A stretch of DNA of 24,920 nucleotides, taken from JAVDCA01 sp035764045 (GTDB lineage: Bacteria; Pseudomonadota; Alphaproteobacteria; Rhizobiales; Xanthobacteraceae). The notes beneath the pieces were generated by a model. It had not been told where the DNA came from and ran no database searches. It worked only from the letters and a program-made list of their open reading frames with translations. Where the stretch lies: contig DASTZX010000359.1 in assembly GCA_035764045.1 (NCBI GenBank), positions 1-24,920 of the forward strand, read 5' to 3'. Shown here one piece after another: positions 1 through 7,057 of this stretch. The position numbers were made by a program, and so were the translations under genes. Position 1 is the stretch's first letter. Every line of letters begins with the position of its first letter.

Positions 1-535
1 ACCTGCGGTGGCAATGCAGCGCATCTGCCGTGACCGTGCATCCCTGCAGACCCACCAGTTCCAGCGCGTCCAACGCCCCCTGAGCCTCGTTGCGGGCAGG
101 AGCCTTGCATTGCGCCAGCACCATCCTGGCGTCGACCGCCCAGACATTGACCATGTGCAGGGGCGTGGCGCTGGCGCCGCGCTCGTAAGCACCTCGCAAG
201 GCTTTGCCGTCGATCGCCACGACACCGGTGAGATTGATCCCGTTCGCCTTTGCAAAGGCCGACAGGAAACGCCGGAACGCTTGCTCGAATGCCCGCGGGT
301 CGAGCTCGCGGAAAACACGACTGAACGTATCGTGGCTGGGAATCCCGTGTTCCAGCCGAAGCACCCGCCGCAGCAGTGCTTCCTTGGATACGCCAAAGGT
401 CGCCATGTCCGAGGCGCCTTCCGCGCCGCACAGCACCGCAACCAGCCCGATGAACAGTATCTCCTGCAAATTGTGCCATGCGTTGTCCGCCCGAGGATCC
501 GGCACGGCCCGAAAGATTCGCCTGAATTTGCGCAT
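1..535 (-). CDS. ISAs1-family transposase, N-terminal 178 residues (truncated by window edge)
   Basis: The frame is open from an ATG at 535 down to base 2, 178 codons without a stop. It begins MRKFRRIFRAVPDPR, followed by a hydrophobic stretch (about residues 24-40) typical of the N-terminal DDE_Tnp_1-associated domain of this family. The first catalytic aspartate sits in the motif AIDGKALRGA and the second in VTADALHC, both characteristic of ISAs1 DDE transposases. The C-terminal glutamate region is beyond the window. A strong Shine-Dalgarno (GGGGGAG) lies 5-6 bases upstream of the ATG. The protein cuts and joins the ends of its own element. The plus-strand reading frames over this stretch are shadows. 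Confidence 0.85.
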   Translation of the reverse strand, partial: MRKFRRIFRAVPDPRADNAWHNLQEILFIGLVAVLCGAEGASDMATFGVSKEALLRRVLRLEHGIPSHDTFSRVFRELDPRAFEQAFRRFLSAFAKANGINLTGVVAIDGKALRGAYERGASATPLHMVNVWAVDARMVLAQCKAPARNEAQGALDALELVGLQGCTVTADALHCHRR

Positions 536-537
536 CC

Positions 538-561
538 GACTCCCCCACCAAATTGGGAGTC
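538..561 (-). promoter_or_regulatory. hairpin covering the transposase ribosome binding site
   Basis: GACTCCC and GGGAGTC form a perfect 7-bp inverted repeat with a 10-base loop, immediately before the transposase ATG at 535. In the minus-strand transcript the 3' arm contains the GGGGGAG ribosome binding site, so folding would hide it. Other insertion sequences use such structures to limit transposase made from read-through transcripts; that this one does so is inference. Confidence 0.4.
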
Positions 562-709
562 GCCTTCAGAATCCATGTTCTCCGCCAATGCAATAGCTGC
601 GCTAAACTCAAATGCGATTCCCCTGCCCCACGCCCCCATGAGCATCATCTTCATCTTCTTCTTCTTCCTGCGGCATCGCGGCTCATCCTGGTGAATTTGG
701 CGGTACTCA

Positions 710-735
710 GGAACAAACGTTGCGCGTGTCGCGTT
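710..735 (+). promoter_or_regulatory. EcfG-type (general stress response) promoter P1
   Basis: GGAAC at 710-714 is followed after exactly 17 bases by CGTT at 732-735. This matches the alphaproteobacterial sigma-EcfG consensus GGAAC-N16/17-CGTT. It lies about 107 bases before the inositol-phosphate synthase start, leaving a leader of roughly 100 nt. It shares the extended string GGAACAAACG with P2 at 9561 and sits on the same strand as the operon it precedes. Confidence 0.75.
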
Positions 736-841
736 CCGACGATTGCAACAGCAATTCCGTGGGCACGTCGTCGACCGCCCGCTAATCCGGTGAGCGCCCC
801 GTTCCGCCGGTGGTCGGCTGCCGACCGAGGTTGAACACATC

Positions 842-1933
842 ATGCAAACGTCAACCGAGTCGCGCGGCGTGCGTGTCGGGATCGTCGGCGTCGGCAACTG
901 CGCCTCGTCCTTCGTGCAGGGTCTGTCATTTTATTCGAATGCGCGCGCCAACGAGCCCGTTCCCGGACTCATGAATGTCGATCTCGGCGGCTATCACGTC
1001 GGCGACATCCGCATCTCGGCCGCGTTCGACGTCGGCGCCGACAAGGTCGGGTACGACGTCGCCGATGCGATCTACGCGCGACCGAACAATACCTTCCGCT
1101 TCGCCGACGTGAAGCCGACCGGCGTCACGGTCGAGCGGGGACGGACGCTGGACGGGCTCGGCCGCTATCTGCGCGAAGACATCCGCGAGTCCGAGCAGCC
1201 CGCGATCGACGTGAGCAGCCATCTCGTGAGCACGCAGACGGACGTGCTCGTCTCCTATCTTCCGGTCGGCGCGCAACGCGCCACTGAATGGTACGCAGCG
1301 CGCGCCCTCGATGCGGGCTGCGCCTTCGTCAATTGCATCCCGGTATTCATCGCCTCCGATGCGCAATGGCGGCGGCGCTTCGAGGAGCGCGGCCTGCCGC
1401 TCATCGGCGACGACATCAAGAGCCAGGTCGGAGCGACCATCGTTCACCGCGTCCTCGCCAACCTGTTCCGCGAACGCGGCGTGCGGCTGGATCGCACCTA
1501 TCAGCTCAATTTCGGCGGAAACTCCGATTTCAAGAACATGCTTGAGCGGGAGCGGCTGGTGTCGAAGAAGATCTCCAAGACGCAGTCGGTCGTGAGCCAG
1601 CTCGAGATGCCGCTCGGGGCGGACGACATTCATGTCGGCCCGAGCGACCATGTGCCCTGGCTCACCGATCGGAAGTGGGCCTATATCCGCCTGGAGGGCA
1701 CGACCTTCGGCGGCGTTCCGCTCAGTCTCGAGATGAAGCTCGAGGTGTGGGATTCGCCCAATTCCGCCGGGGTCGTGATCGACGCCGTGCGCTGCGCCAA
1801 GCTGGCGCTGGACCGCGGAATCGGCGGAGCACTCGTCGGGCCTTCCAGCTATTTCATGAAATCGCCGCCGCAACAGTTCACCGACACAGAGGCGCGCGAG
1901 CGCACGATCGGGTTCGTGCGCGGACAACGGTGA
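842..1933 (+). CDS. inositol-3-phosphate synthase (myo-inositol-1-phosphate synthase)
   Basis: This NAD-dependent cytosolic enzyme isomerises glucose-6-phosphate to 1L-myo-inositol-1-phosphate (also numbered inositol-3-phosphate), the committed step of inositol synthesis. The 363-residue length fits the short archaeal/actinobacterial-type enzyme. Visible motifs are the Rossmann loop GIVGVGNCASS (residues 13-23), GDDIKSQVGAT (189-199, with the conserved lysine), NFGGNSDFKNM (223-233) and WDSPNSAGVVIDA (303-315). It is the first gene of unit 1, about 107 bases after EcfG promoter P1. Its stop overlaps the next start (GTGA). Its presence at the head of a glycosyltransferase operon suggests that inositol or inositol phosphate is an acceptor or building block of the product; that link is inference. 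Confidence 0.92.
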   Translation: MQTSTESRGVRVGIVGVGNCASSFVQGLSFYSNARANEPVPGLMNVDLGGYHVGDIRISAAFDVGADKVGYDVADAIYARPNNTFRFADVKPTGVTVERGRTLDGLGRYLREDIRESEQPAIDVSSHLVSTQTDVLVSYLPVGAQRATEWYAARALDAGCAFVNCIPVFIASDAQWRRRFEERGLPLIGDDIKSQVGATIVHRVLANLFRERGVRLDRTYQLNFGGNSDFKNMLERERLVSKKISKTQSVVSQLEMPLGADDIHVGPSDHVPWLTDRKWAYIRLEGTTFGGVPLSLEMKLEVWDSPNSAGVVIDAVRCAKLALDRGIGGALVGPSSYFMKSPPQQFTDTEARERTIGFVRGQR

Positions 1934-2547
1934 AGACGGGCTCGGCCGTGACGACGACGTTCTTTCTCGTACGGCATGCGACGCACGGCATCGTCGGTCG
2001 AGTCCTTGTCGGGCGCATGCCGCGCGTTCGGCTCGACAAGGAAGGCGCACAACAGGCCGAGCGATTGGCCGTCTGCCTGGCGCGCGAACGGATCGACATG
2101 GTCCAGTCCAGTCCGCGCGAGCGGGCGCGGGAGACGGCGGGCCCGATAGGACGCCGCTGCGGAGTGCGGGTGGGCATCGAGCCGGCGCTCGATGAGATCG
2201 ATTTCGGCGATTGGACCGGCCGGCCGATCGCGGCGCTCGATGGAGACCAGCACTGGGAGCGGTGGAATATGCGACGCAGCGAGGGCCGTCCGCCTTGCGG
2301 GGAAAGCATGCGCGAGCTTCAGGCGAGGGTGATCGGCCATCTCGAGGCCATGCGCAGCGTGGCGCCGAACGGTCGGGTCGTCCTGGTGAGCCATGCGGAG
2401 CCGATCAGGGCGGCCATTCTGCACTGTCTCGATATTCCGCTCGACGATTTCGCCCGGTTCGACATCGCGCCGGCGTCGATCACCACGATCGCCTTCGGCG
2501 AGCGCGGCGGCGACGTCATGGCGCTCAATCAGTCGGTGGCCGCATGA
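1930..2547 (+). CDS. histidine phosphatase family protein (phosphoglycerate-mutase-like)
   Basis: A 205-residue member of the histidine phosphatase (branch 1) superfamily, which forms a phospho-histidine intermediate and usually removes phosphate from small metabolites. The catalytic set is complete: H16 in LVRHATHG, R65 in SSPRERARET, E89 in LDEIDFGDWTG and H155 in LVSHAEPIR. The start is taken as the GTG at 1930, which overlaps the synthase stop as GTGA; an in-frame GTG at 1948 is also possible. It overlaps the following glycosyltransferase by ATGA. Its position directly after inositol-phosphate synthase makes a sugar or inositol phosphate a reasonable substrate (for example inositol phosphate or a glycosyl-inositol phosphate), but nothing in the sequence fixes this. 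Confidence 0.82.
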   Translation: MKTGSAVTTTFFLVRHATHGIVGRVLVGRMPRVRLDKEGAQQAERLAVCLARERIDMVQSSPRERARETAGPIGRRCGVRVGIEPALDEIDFGDWTGRPIAALDGDQHWERWNMRRSEGRPPCGESMRELQARVIGHLEAMRSVAPNGRVVLVSHAEPIRAAILHCLDIPLDDFARFDIAPASITTIAFGERGGDVMALNQSVAA

Positions 2548-3635
2548 AGCTCGTGATCTTCGGTCTGACCGTCAGTTCGTCGTGGGGGAACGGTCACGCC
2601 ACGCTCTGGCGGGGGCTCTGCCGCGCGCTCCGGCGGCAGGGCCATGCGGTCGTCTTCTACGAGCGTAACCAGCCATATTACGCGATGAACCGCGACCTGC
2701 TCGCGCTTCCGGGCGGCGAGCTCGTGCTCTACGGCGCATGGGAGGAGGTCTGTCAGCGGGCCGCGCGCGACGTGGCCGAGGCCGACGTCGCCATCGTCAC
2801 CTCCTATTGTCCGGACGCGATCGCTGCCGGCGACCTGATGTTCGCCACCGGGCGCGCGCTCAATGTCTTCTACGATCTCGATACGCCGGTCACGTTGTCC
2901 CGCCTCGACGCGGGCGACGACGTCTTCTACCTCGGACCGCGCGGGCTCGCCGACTACGACCTGGTCCTCAGCTATACGGGAGGCGCGGCGCTGGACGAAC
3001 TGCGCCGCCGACTCGGCGCCCGCATGATCGCCCCGCTCTACGGCCATGTCGATCCCGAGGTGCACCGCCCGGAGAGCAGCGTTGCGCGTTATCGCTCGCA
3101 CCTCTCCTATCTCGGGACCTATTCGGCCGATCGTCAGAGCGGGCTGCAGGCGCTGTTCGTCGAGCCGGCGCGGCGGCGCGCCGACCTCCGCTTCCTCATT
3201 GGAGGGGCGCAATATCCGGCGCATTTTCCCTGGTGCGAGAACATCTTCTTCGTTCGCCATCTTCCGCCGGACGAGCATCCGGCCTTCTTCTCCTCGTCAC
3301 GGCTCACCCTCAACGTCACGCGGCGTCCGATGGCGGACATGGGCTGGTGTCCGTCGGGACGGCTGTTCGAGGCGGCGGCCTGCGGCACCGTGGTCCTGTC
3401 CGACCGCTGGGACGGCATCGAGCACTTCTTTTCGCCCGGCGAGGAGATCCTGACCGCCGATGACGTCGAGGGCTCGCTCGCCGCGCTCGAGCTCAGCGAC
3501 GCGGAAGTACGCCGGATCGGCGTGGCGGCGCGCGAGCGCGCGCTTGCCGATCACACCTCGGAGCGCCGGGCGAGGGAGCTCGTGGACACATTACATATGG
3601 CGCGCGCGCCGCTGCCGGCGGCGGTCGGCGCCTGA
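2544..3635 (+). CDS. CgeB-like glycosyltransferase (paralogue 1)
   Basis: A 363-residue protein with a GT-B-like layout: an N-terminal Rossmann-like half starting MKLVIFGLTVSSSWGNGHAT, and a C-terminal glycosyltransferase family 1-like half with SYLGTYSADRQ, HLPPDEHPAFF, LTLNVTRRPM and GRLFEAAACGTVVLSD, ending in a GxEIL segment. These are features of CgeB/glycosyl_trans_1_2 proteins, named for a Bacillus protein involved in spore-surface maturation. The predicted role is transfer of a sugar from a nucleotide donor to an unknown acceptor in the cytoplasm. The start ATG at 2544 overlaps the previous stop. It is a close relative of the gene at 16479, with shared motifs through the whole length, and a more distant one of those at 14249 and 15391. 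Confidence 0.78.
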   Translation: MKLVIFGLTVSSSWGNGHATLWRGLCRALRRQGHAVVFYERNQPYYAMNRDLLALPGGELVLYGAWEEVCQRAARDVAEADVAIVTSYCPDAIAAGDLMFATGRALNVFYDLDTPVTLSRLDAGDDVFYLGPRGLADYDLVLSYTGGAALDELRRRLGARMIAPLYGHVDPEVHRPESSVARYRSHLSYLGTYSADRQSGLQALFVEPARRRADLRFLIGGAQYPAHFPWCENIFFVRHLPPDEHPAFFSSSRLTLNVTRRPMADMGWCPSGRLFEAAACGTVVLSDRWDGIEHFFSPGEEILTADDVEGSLAALELSDAEVRRIGVAARERALADHTSERRARELVDTLHMARAPLPAAVGA

Positions 3636-3654
3636 AACCCGGGAGCCTGATCCC

Positions 3655-4485
3655 ATGTGGGGCATCGTACCCGCCGCGGGCTGCGGCAGCCGAATCCAGC
3701 CCCTGGCCTTCTCGAAGGAGCTGCTGCCGGTCGGCAGCCGGACGGACGAAGGCGTGGAGCGGCCGTGCGCCGTCAGCGAATACCTGATCGAGCGGATGAT
3801 CCTCGGCGGCGCCGACAAGATCTGCTTCGTCATCTCGCCGGGCAAATCCGACATCATGGAATATTTCGGCGCGAGCTACGGCCCGGTGCCGATCGTCTAC
3901 GTCATCCAGCCCCGGCCGATGGGGCTATGCGATGCGGTCTTCCGAAGCGAGCCCGTGCTCGGGCGCGACGAGACCGTGATGGTCGGGCTCCCCGACACGG
4001 TCTGGTTTCCTGCCGCTGCGCTCGCCGACCTTCCGGACGATGTTCTGTCGTTTCTGCTCTTTCCGGTCGAGCGGCCGGAATTCTTCGATGCGGTCGTCAC
4101 CGGTGAAGACGGAAGCGTGCGCGAAATCCAGGTGAAGCAGATGGGGGCCGCGTCGAACTGGATCTGGGGCGGCTTCAAGATGCCGGGCCAGGTGTTCGCG
4201 ACGTTGCGGCGTCTCTGGGTTTCGCGCGACCGGCGCGACGAATATTTCGGGACGCTGGTAAACGCCTATCTGGCGGCCGGCGGGCAGGCGATGGGAGTGC
4301 GCTCCGGCGAGGCCTATGTGGACGTCGGCACCCTGCATGGCTATCGCGCGGCCATGAGCCTCCTCACCGAAGCGCGCTATGCGCGCCGCTCCGCCGCCGC
4401 GATCGCGGCCGATGTGCCGGCGCGGCGCGCGCCGTTGAGGTCCGGCGCAGTCACCCAGAGCCTCGCGGGGGCATCGATCCGATGA
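3655..4485 (+). CDS. sugar-1-phosphate nucleotidyltransferase
   Basis: A 276-residue protein of the NTP_transferase family, which joins a sugar-1-phosphate to an NTP to make a nucleotide sugar. The signature loop GIVPAAGCGSR...FSKELLPVG (residues 3-27) carries the nucleotide-binding glycines and the conserved lysine. QPRPMGLCDAV and VGLPDTVWF are the base and metal binding segments expected next, and YVDVGTLHGY near the C terminus matches the usual DxGT motif. The start is the ATG at 3655, preceded by GGGAG; the upstream part of the frame overlaps the glycosyltransferase and is not coding. It overlaps the following methyltransferase by ATGA. Donor nucleotide and sugar cannot be assigned; a pentose-1-phosphate is possible given the phosphopentomutase in the same operon. 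Confidence 0.82.
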   Translation: MWGIVPAAGCGSRIQPLAFSKELLPVGSRTDEGVERPCAVSEYLIERMILGGADKICFVISPGKSDIMEYFGASYGPVPIVYVIQPRPMGLCDAVFRSEPVLGRDETVMVGLPDTVWFPAAALADLPDDVLSFLLFPVERPEFFDAVVTGEDGSVREIQVKQMGAASNWIWGGFKMPGQVFATLRRLWVSRDRRDEYFGTLVNAYLAAGGQAMGVRSGEAYVDVGTLHGYRAAMSLLTEARYARRSAAAIAADVPARRAPLRSGAVTQSLAGASIR

Positions 4486-5249
4486 GCGCGCGGCGGCTTT
4501 CGACCGACGAGATCCGCGCGCGCGTCGACGCGCTCGGGCCCTGGTTCCACAACCTCGACCTCGACGGCGTGCGCACCGCGCCGGCGCACTTTCTCGGCGA
4601 CTATCCGGCGGTGAAATGGCGGCGCTTTGCCGACCGGATCGCACCCGATCTCACCGGCCGTACCGTGCTCGACATCGGATGCAATGCCGGATTCTACTCC
4701 CTCGAGATGAAGCGGCGCGGCGCCGCCCGGGTGCTCGGCATCGACTCCGACGAGGACTATCTCAAGCAGGCGCGCTTCGCCGCCGGGGTCAGCGGGCTCG
4801 ATATCGAATTCCGCCGCCTTTCGGTTTACGACCTCGGGGCGCTCGGCGAGCGGTTCGATCTCGTGCTGTTCATGGGCGTTCTGTATCACCTGCGCTTTCC
4901 GCTGCTCGCCCTCGATCTCATCCATGAGCACGTCGCGCGCGATCTTCTCGTTTTCCAATCGATGCAGCGTGGGAGTGCCGAGCTCGAGCCCGTGGCGGAA
5001 GATTTCGATTTCTGGGTGACGGAGCACTTCGATCGGCCGGCCTATCCGCGACTGCATTTCGTCGAACACAGCTATGCGGGAGATCCGACCAACTGGTGGA
5101 TTCCGAACCGTGCCTGCACCGAGGCGATGTTGCGCAGCGCCGGCTTCGCGATTGCCGCGCATCCCGAAGCGGAGGTCTATATCTGCCGCCGCGTCGCGCC
5201 GCCGCCGGGTGCAGGCGCGGTCTACCCGGCGCGGGAGGCGCGGCGATGA
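4482..5249 (+). CDS. class I SAM-dependent methyltransferase
   Basis: A 255-residue protein with SAM-binding motif I VLDIGCNAGFYS (62-73), the acidic end of strand 2 in LGIDSDEDYL, and the post-motif FDLVLFMGVLYHLRFPLLAL typical of small-molecule or tRNA-uridine-like Rossmann methyltransferases. A C-terminal block (YAGDPTNWWIPNRAC) resembles CmoB-like relatives. From memory, unverified, it fits the TIGR04290 (Rta_06860) methyltransferase group, described as a marker of a conserved glycan-type gene cassette. The likely role is O- or N-methylation of a sugar or glycan intermediate. It starts inside the previous gene's stop (ATGA) and overlaps the glycoside-hydrolase-like gene by another ATGA. 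Confidence 0.8.
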   Translation: MSARRLSTDEIRARVDALGPWFHNLDLDGVRTAPAHFLGDYPAVKWRRFADRIAPDLTGRTVLDIGCNAGFYSLEMKRRGAARVLGIDSDEDYLKQARFAAGVSGLDIEFRRLSVYDLGALGERFDLVLFMGVLYHLRFPLLALDLIHEHVARDLLVFQSMQRGSAELEPVAEDFDFWVTEHFDRPAYPRLHFVEHSYAGDPTNWWIPNRACTEAMLRSAGFAIAAHPEAEVYICRRVAPPPGAGAVYPAREARR

Positions 5250-6181
5250 TCGAAGCGGCGATGATCTGGAACGAGCCGAACAACAAGTCGCACTGGGATC
5301 CGGAGCTGGATCCGGACTGGTCGCGGTTCGCGCAGATGAGTATCGCAGCCGGCGAAGCGATCAAGGCGGTCAATCCGGCGTTGCCGCGCGTGCTCGGCGG
5401 AATTTCCCCGATCGATCCGAATTTCATCGCCAACATGGCCGGGAAAGGGGTGCTCAACCATGTGGACGCGGTCGCGGTGCACGGTTTCCCGCTCGACTGG
5501 AATCTGTGGGCGCTCGACGAATGGCCGGACAAGATCGACGAGATCAGGGCCGTGACACGGCTTCCGATCTGGGTGGCGGAGGTCGGGGTCTCGAGCTTCG
5601 GCGCAGACGAGGTGCAGGCCTGGGGGCTGAAGCGCACCGCGGCGCTGCTCGCCGGCAAGACACCGCGCATTCATTGGTACAGCCTGTACGATCTGCCTCG
5701 CGCCTGGCCGGCCACCACCCGCCACAAGGAAGCGGAGGGATCCTCCTATTATCGCCACTTCCATATGGGACTGCTGCGCGAAGACGGGACGCCGAAGATG
5801 GCGGCGCAGCGGTTCGAGCGCTTCACACCCGCGCTCGGCATCTGCCAATGGTTCCATTTCGAGGACCATCGGCTCGACGATGCGGTTGACTGGCTCCGGC
5901 GGCTGGGGGTGAAATATCTGCGCACTGGGCTGTCATGGGCGGACAGCTTCCGCCCCAATGCGCTTGCGTGGTTCGATCGACAGATGGACGCGCTCGCCGA
6001 GTTCGACGTCACCGTCACGTTCTGCTTCACTCCGGAGCACCGCGGCATCGCTCCGCATCACACCAGCCCGCCGCAGGTCCCGGAGGAATTCGCGGCGTTC
6101 TGTGCCGCAATGGTCGAACGCTATGCCCCTGCCGTCCGTGAGCCCGCGCCGTGGCGGCCGCGAGCCGTCATGGCCGGCTGA
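5246..6181 (+). CDS. glycoside hydrolase-like (clan A, beta-xylosidase-type) protein, apparently circularly permuted
   Basis: A 311-residue protein with two catalytic-type motifs of clan GH-A barrels: IWNEPN with E10 (acid/base position) and WVAEVGVSS with E112 (nucleophile position). The order is unusual. The protein starts at the strand 4 motif, runs through strand 7 to strand 8 (about residues 1-190), then continues with segments that normally come first: LRRLGVKYLRTGLSW (about 217-231), FDVTVTFCFTPEH (about 253-265) and EEFAAFCAAMVERY (about 280-293), the helix that normally precedes WNEPN. No signal peptide is seen, so it may act in the cytoplasm. It sits tightly between the methyltransferase (ATGA overlap) and the deacetylase (15-bp gap), so no missing N-terminal half can be hidden. 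It may cleave or transfer a glycosyl unit; the substrate is unknown. Confidence 0.7.
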   Translation: MIEAAMIWNEPNNKSHWDPELDPDWSRFAQMSIAAGEAIKAVNPALPRVLGGISPIDPNFIANMAGKGVLNHVDAVAVHGFPLDWNLWALDEWPDKIDEIRAVTRLPIWVAEVGVSSFGADEVQAWGLKRTAALLAGKTPRIHWYSLYDLPRAWPATTRHKEAEGSSYYRHFHMGLLREDGTPKMAAQRFERFTPALGICQWFHFEDHRLDDAVDWLRRLGVKYLRTGLSWADSFRPNALAWFDRQMDALAEFDVTVTFCFTPEHRGIAPHHTSPPQVPEEFAAFCAAMVERYAPAVREPAPWRPRAVMAG

Positions 6182-6196
6182 ACGAGGAAGGCTCCG

Positions 6197-7057
6197 ATGA
6201 CCGTCGTGGAGGACAGGCTGGCGGAACCGGGCGATGCTACGAGCTTCCTCCGCGAGCTCGCCGATCGGTCGCGCGCGCCCATTCCGGCCGCCGACCTCGC
6301 CATCGTGCTTGCGCATCCGGACGACGAGACGATCGGCTGCGGGGCGCAACTGCGCCGGCTCCTGGGCGCGAAGCTGATCCTCGTCACCGACGGCGCCCCA
6401 CACAACCCGGATGAGGCGCGCAGCCATGGCTTTTCCAGCTCGGAGGCCTATGCATCGGCGCGCGCGCGCGAGCTCGGCGCCGTGCTCGCGCAGGTCGATA
6501 TGCCGGAGCGCAACGTGATCAAGCTCGGCTTTTACGACCAGGCGGCGGCGCGGCAACTCACCGACCTGACGCGGACCATCTACTGCCTGTTGTCGGCGCA
6601 CAATGTGCGCATCGTGCTGACGCACGCCTACGAGGGCGGCCATCCCGATCACGACGCGTCGGCATTCGCGGTGCACGCCGCGGCGGCGCTCGCAGGTCGC
6701 CGCGGCCTCGGCATCTCGGTGGTAGAGATGCCGTTCTACCGGGCGGAAGGAGCGCGCGTCGTCATGCAGCGCTTCGACAGGGCATCGGATCGGACGGTCT
6801 GCACGATCCGATTGAAACGGCACGAGCGGAAGCTGAAGCGGCGAATGATGGATGCCTACGCAACCCAGCGTGAGACGCTCGCCCCGTTCGGGGTGTGGAC
6901 GGAGCAATTCCGGCCGGCGCCGGATTACGACTTCACGCGGCTCCCGAACGACGGATGCCTTCTCTATGAGCGCTATCCAACGGGGATGACCGGGGAGCGG
7001 TGGCTCGGCCTCGCCCGCGGCGCCCTCGACGAGTTGCAGCTCGGCAAGGGCAAATGA
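6197..7057 (+). CDS. PIG-L family (LmbE-like) deacetylase
   Basis: A 286-residue zinc-dependent deacetylase of the PIG-L/LmbE/MshB family. The zinc-binding motif AHPDDE is at 39-44 and the second ligand region EGGHPDHD at 146-153. Known family members remove acetyl groups from N-acetylglucosamine linked to inositol (MshB, PIG-L) or from related sugar conjugates (BshB, LmbE). A good ribosome binding site (GAGGAAGG) precedes the ATG, and the stop overlaps the next glycosyltransferase as ATGA. Co-occurrence with inositol-phosphate synthase and GT4 glycosyltransferases makes a GlcNAc-inositol type substrate plausible, but other N-acetyl sugars are equally compatible with the sequence. Confidence 0.88.
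   Translation: MTVVEDRLAEPGDATSFLRELADRSRAPIPAADLAIVLAHPDDETIGCGAQLRRLLGAKLILVTDGAPHNPDEARSHGFSSSEAYASARARELGAVLAQVDMPERNVIKLGFYDQAAARQLTDLTRTIYCLLSAHNVRIVLTHAYEGGHPDHDASAFAVHAAAALAGRRGLGISVVEMPFYRAEGARVVMQRFDRASDRTVCTIRLKRHERKLKRRMMDAYATQRETLAPFGVWTEQFRPAPDYDFTRLPNDGCLLYERYPTGMTGERWLGLARGALDELQLGKGK

Larger units (their letters stand above)
1..625 (-). mobile_element. ISAs1-family insertion sequence, partial (5' end; rest lies outside the window)
   Basis: The minus strand carries the N-terminal part of an ISAs1-type transposase that is still open at base 1. Read on the minus strand, a plausible outer end starts at base 625 with CAGGGGAATCGCATTTGAG, which looks like a terminal inverted repeat. 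The other end is outside the window, so neither the repeat pair nor a target duplication can be confirmed. The transposase frame seen here is intact, so the copy may be functional. The family call is strong; the exact end at 625 is a guess. Confidence 0.6.

Noticed and set aside
8..694. Long plus-strand reading frame over the left edge
   Set aside because: It is antisense to the clearly recognisable ISAs1 transposase and has no family resemblance.
926..2050. Long minus-strand frame opposite inositol-phosphate synthase, and similar antisense frames across the cassette
   Set aside because: High GC content produces long shadow frames; they are rich in Arg, Ala and Pro, lack motifs, and lie opposite well-supported genes.
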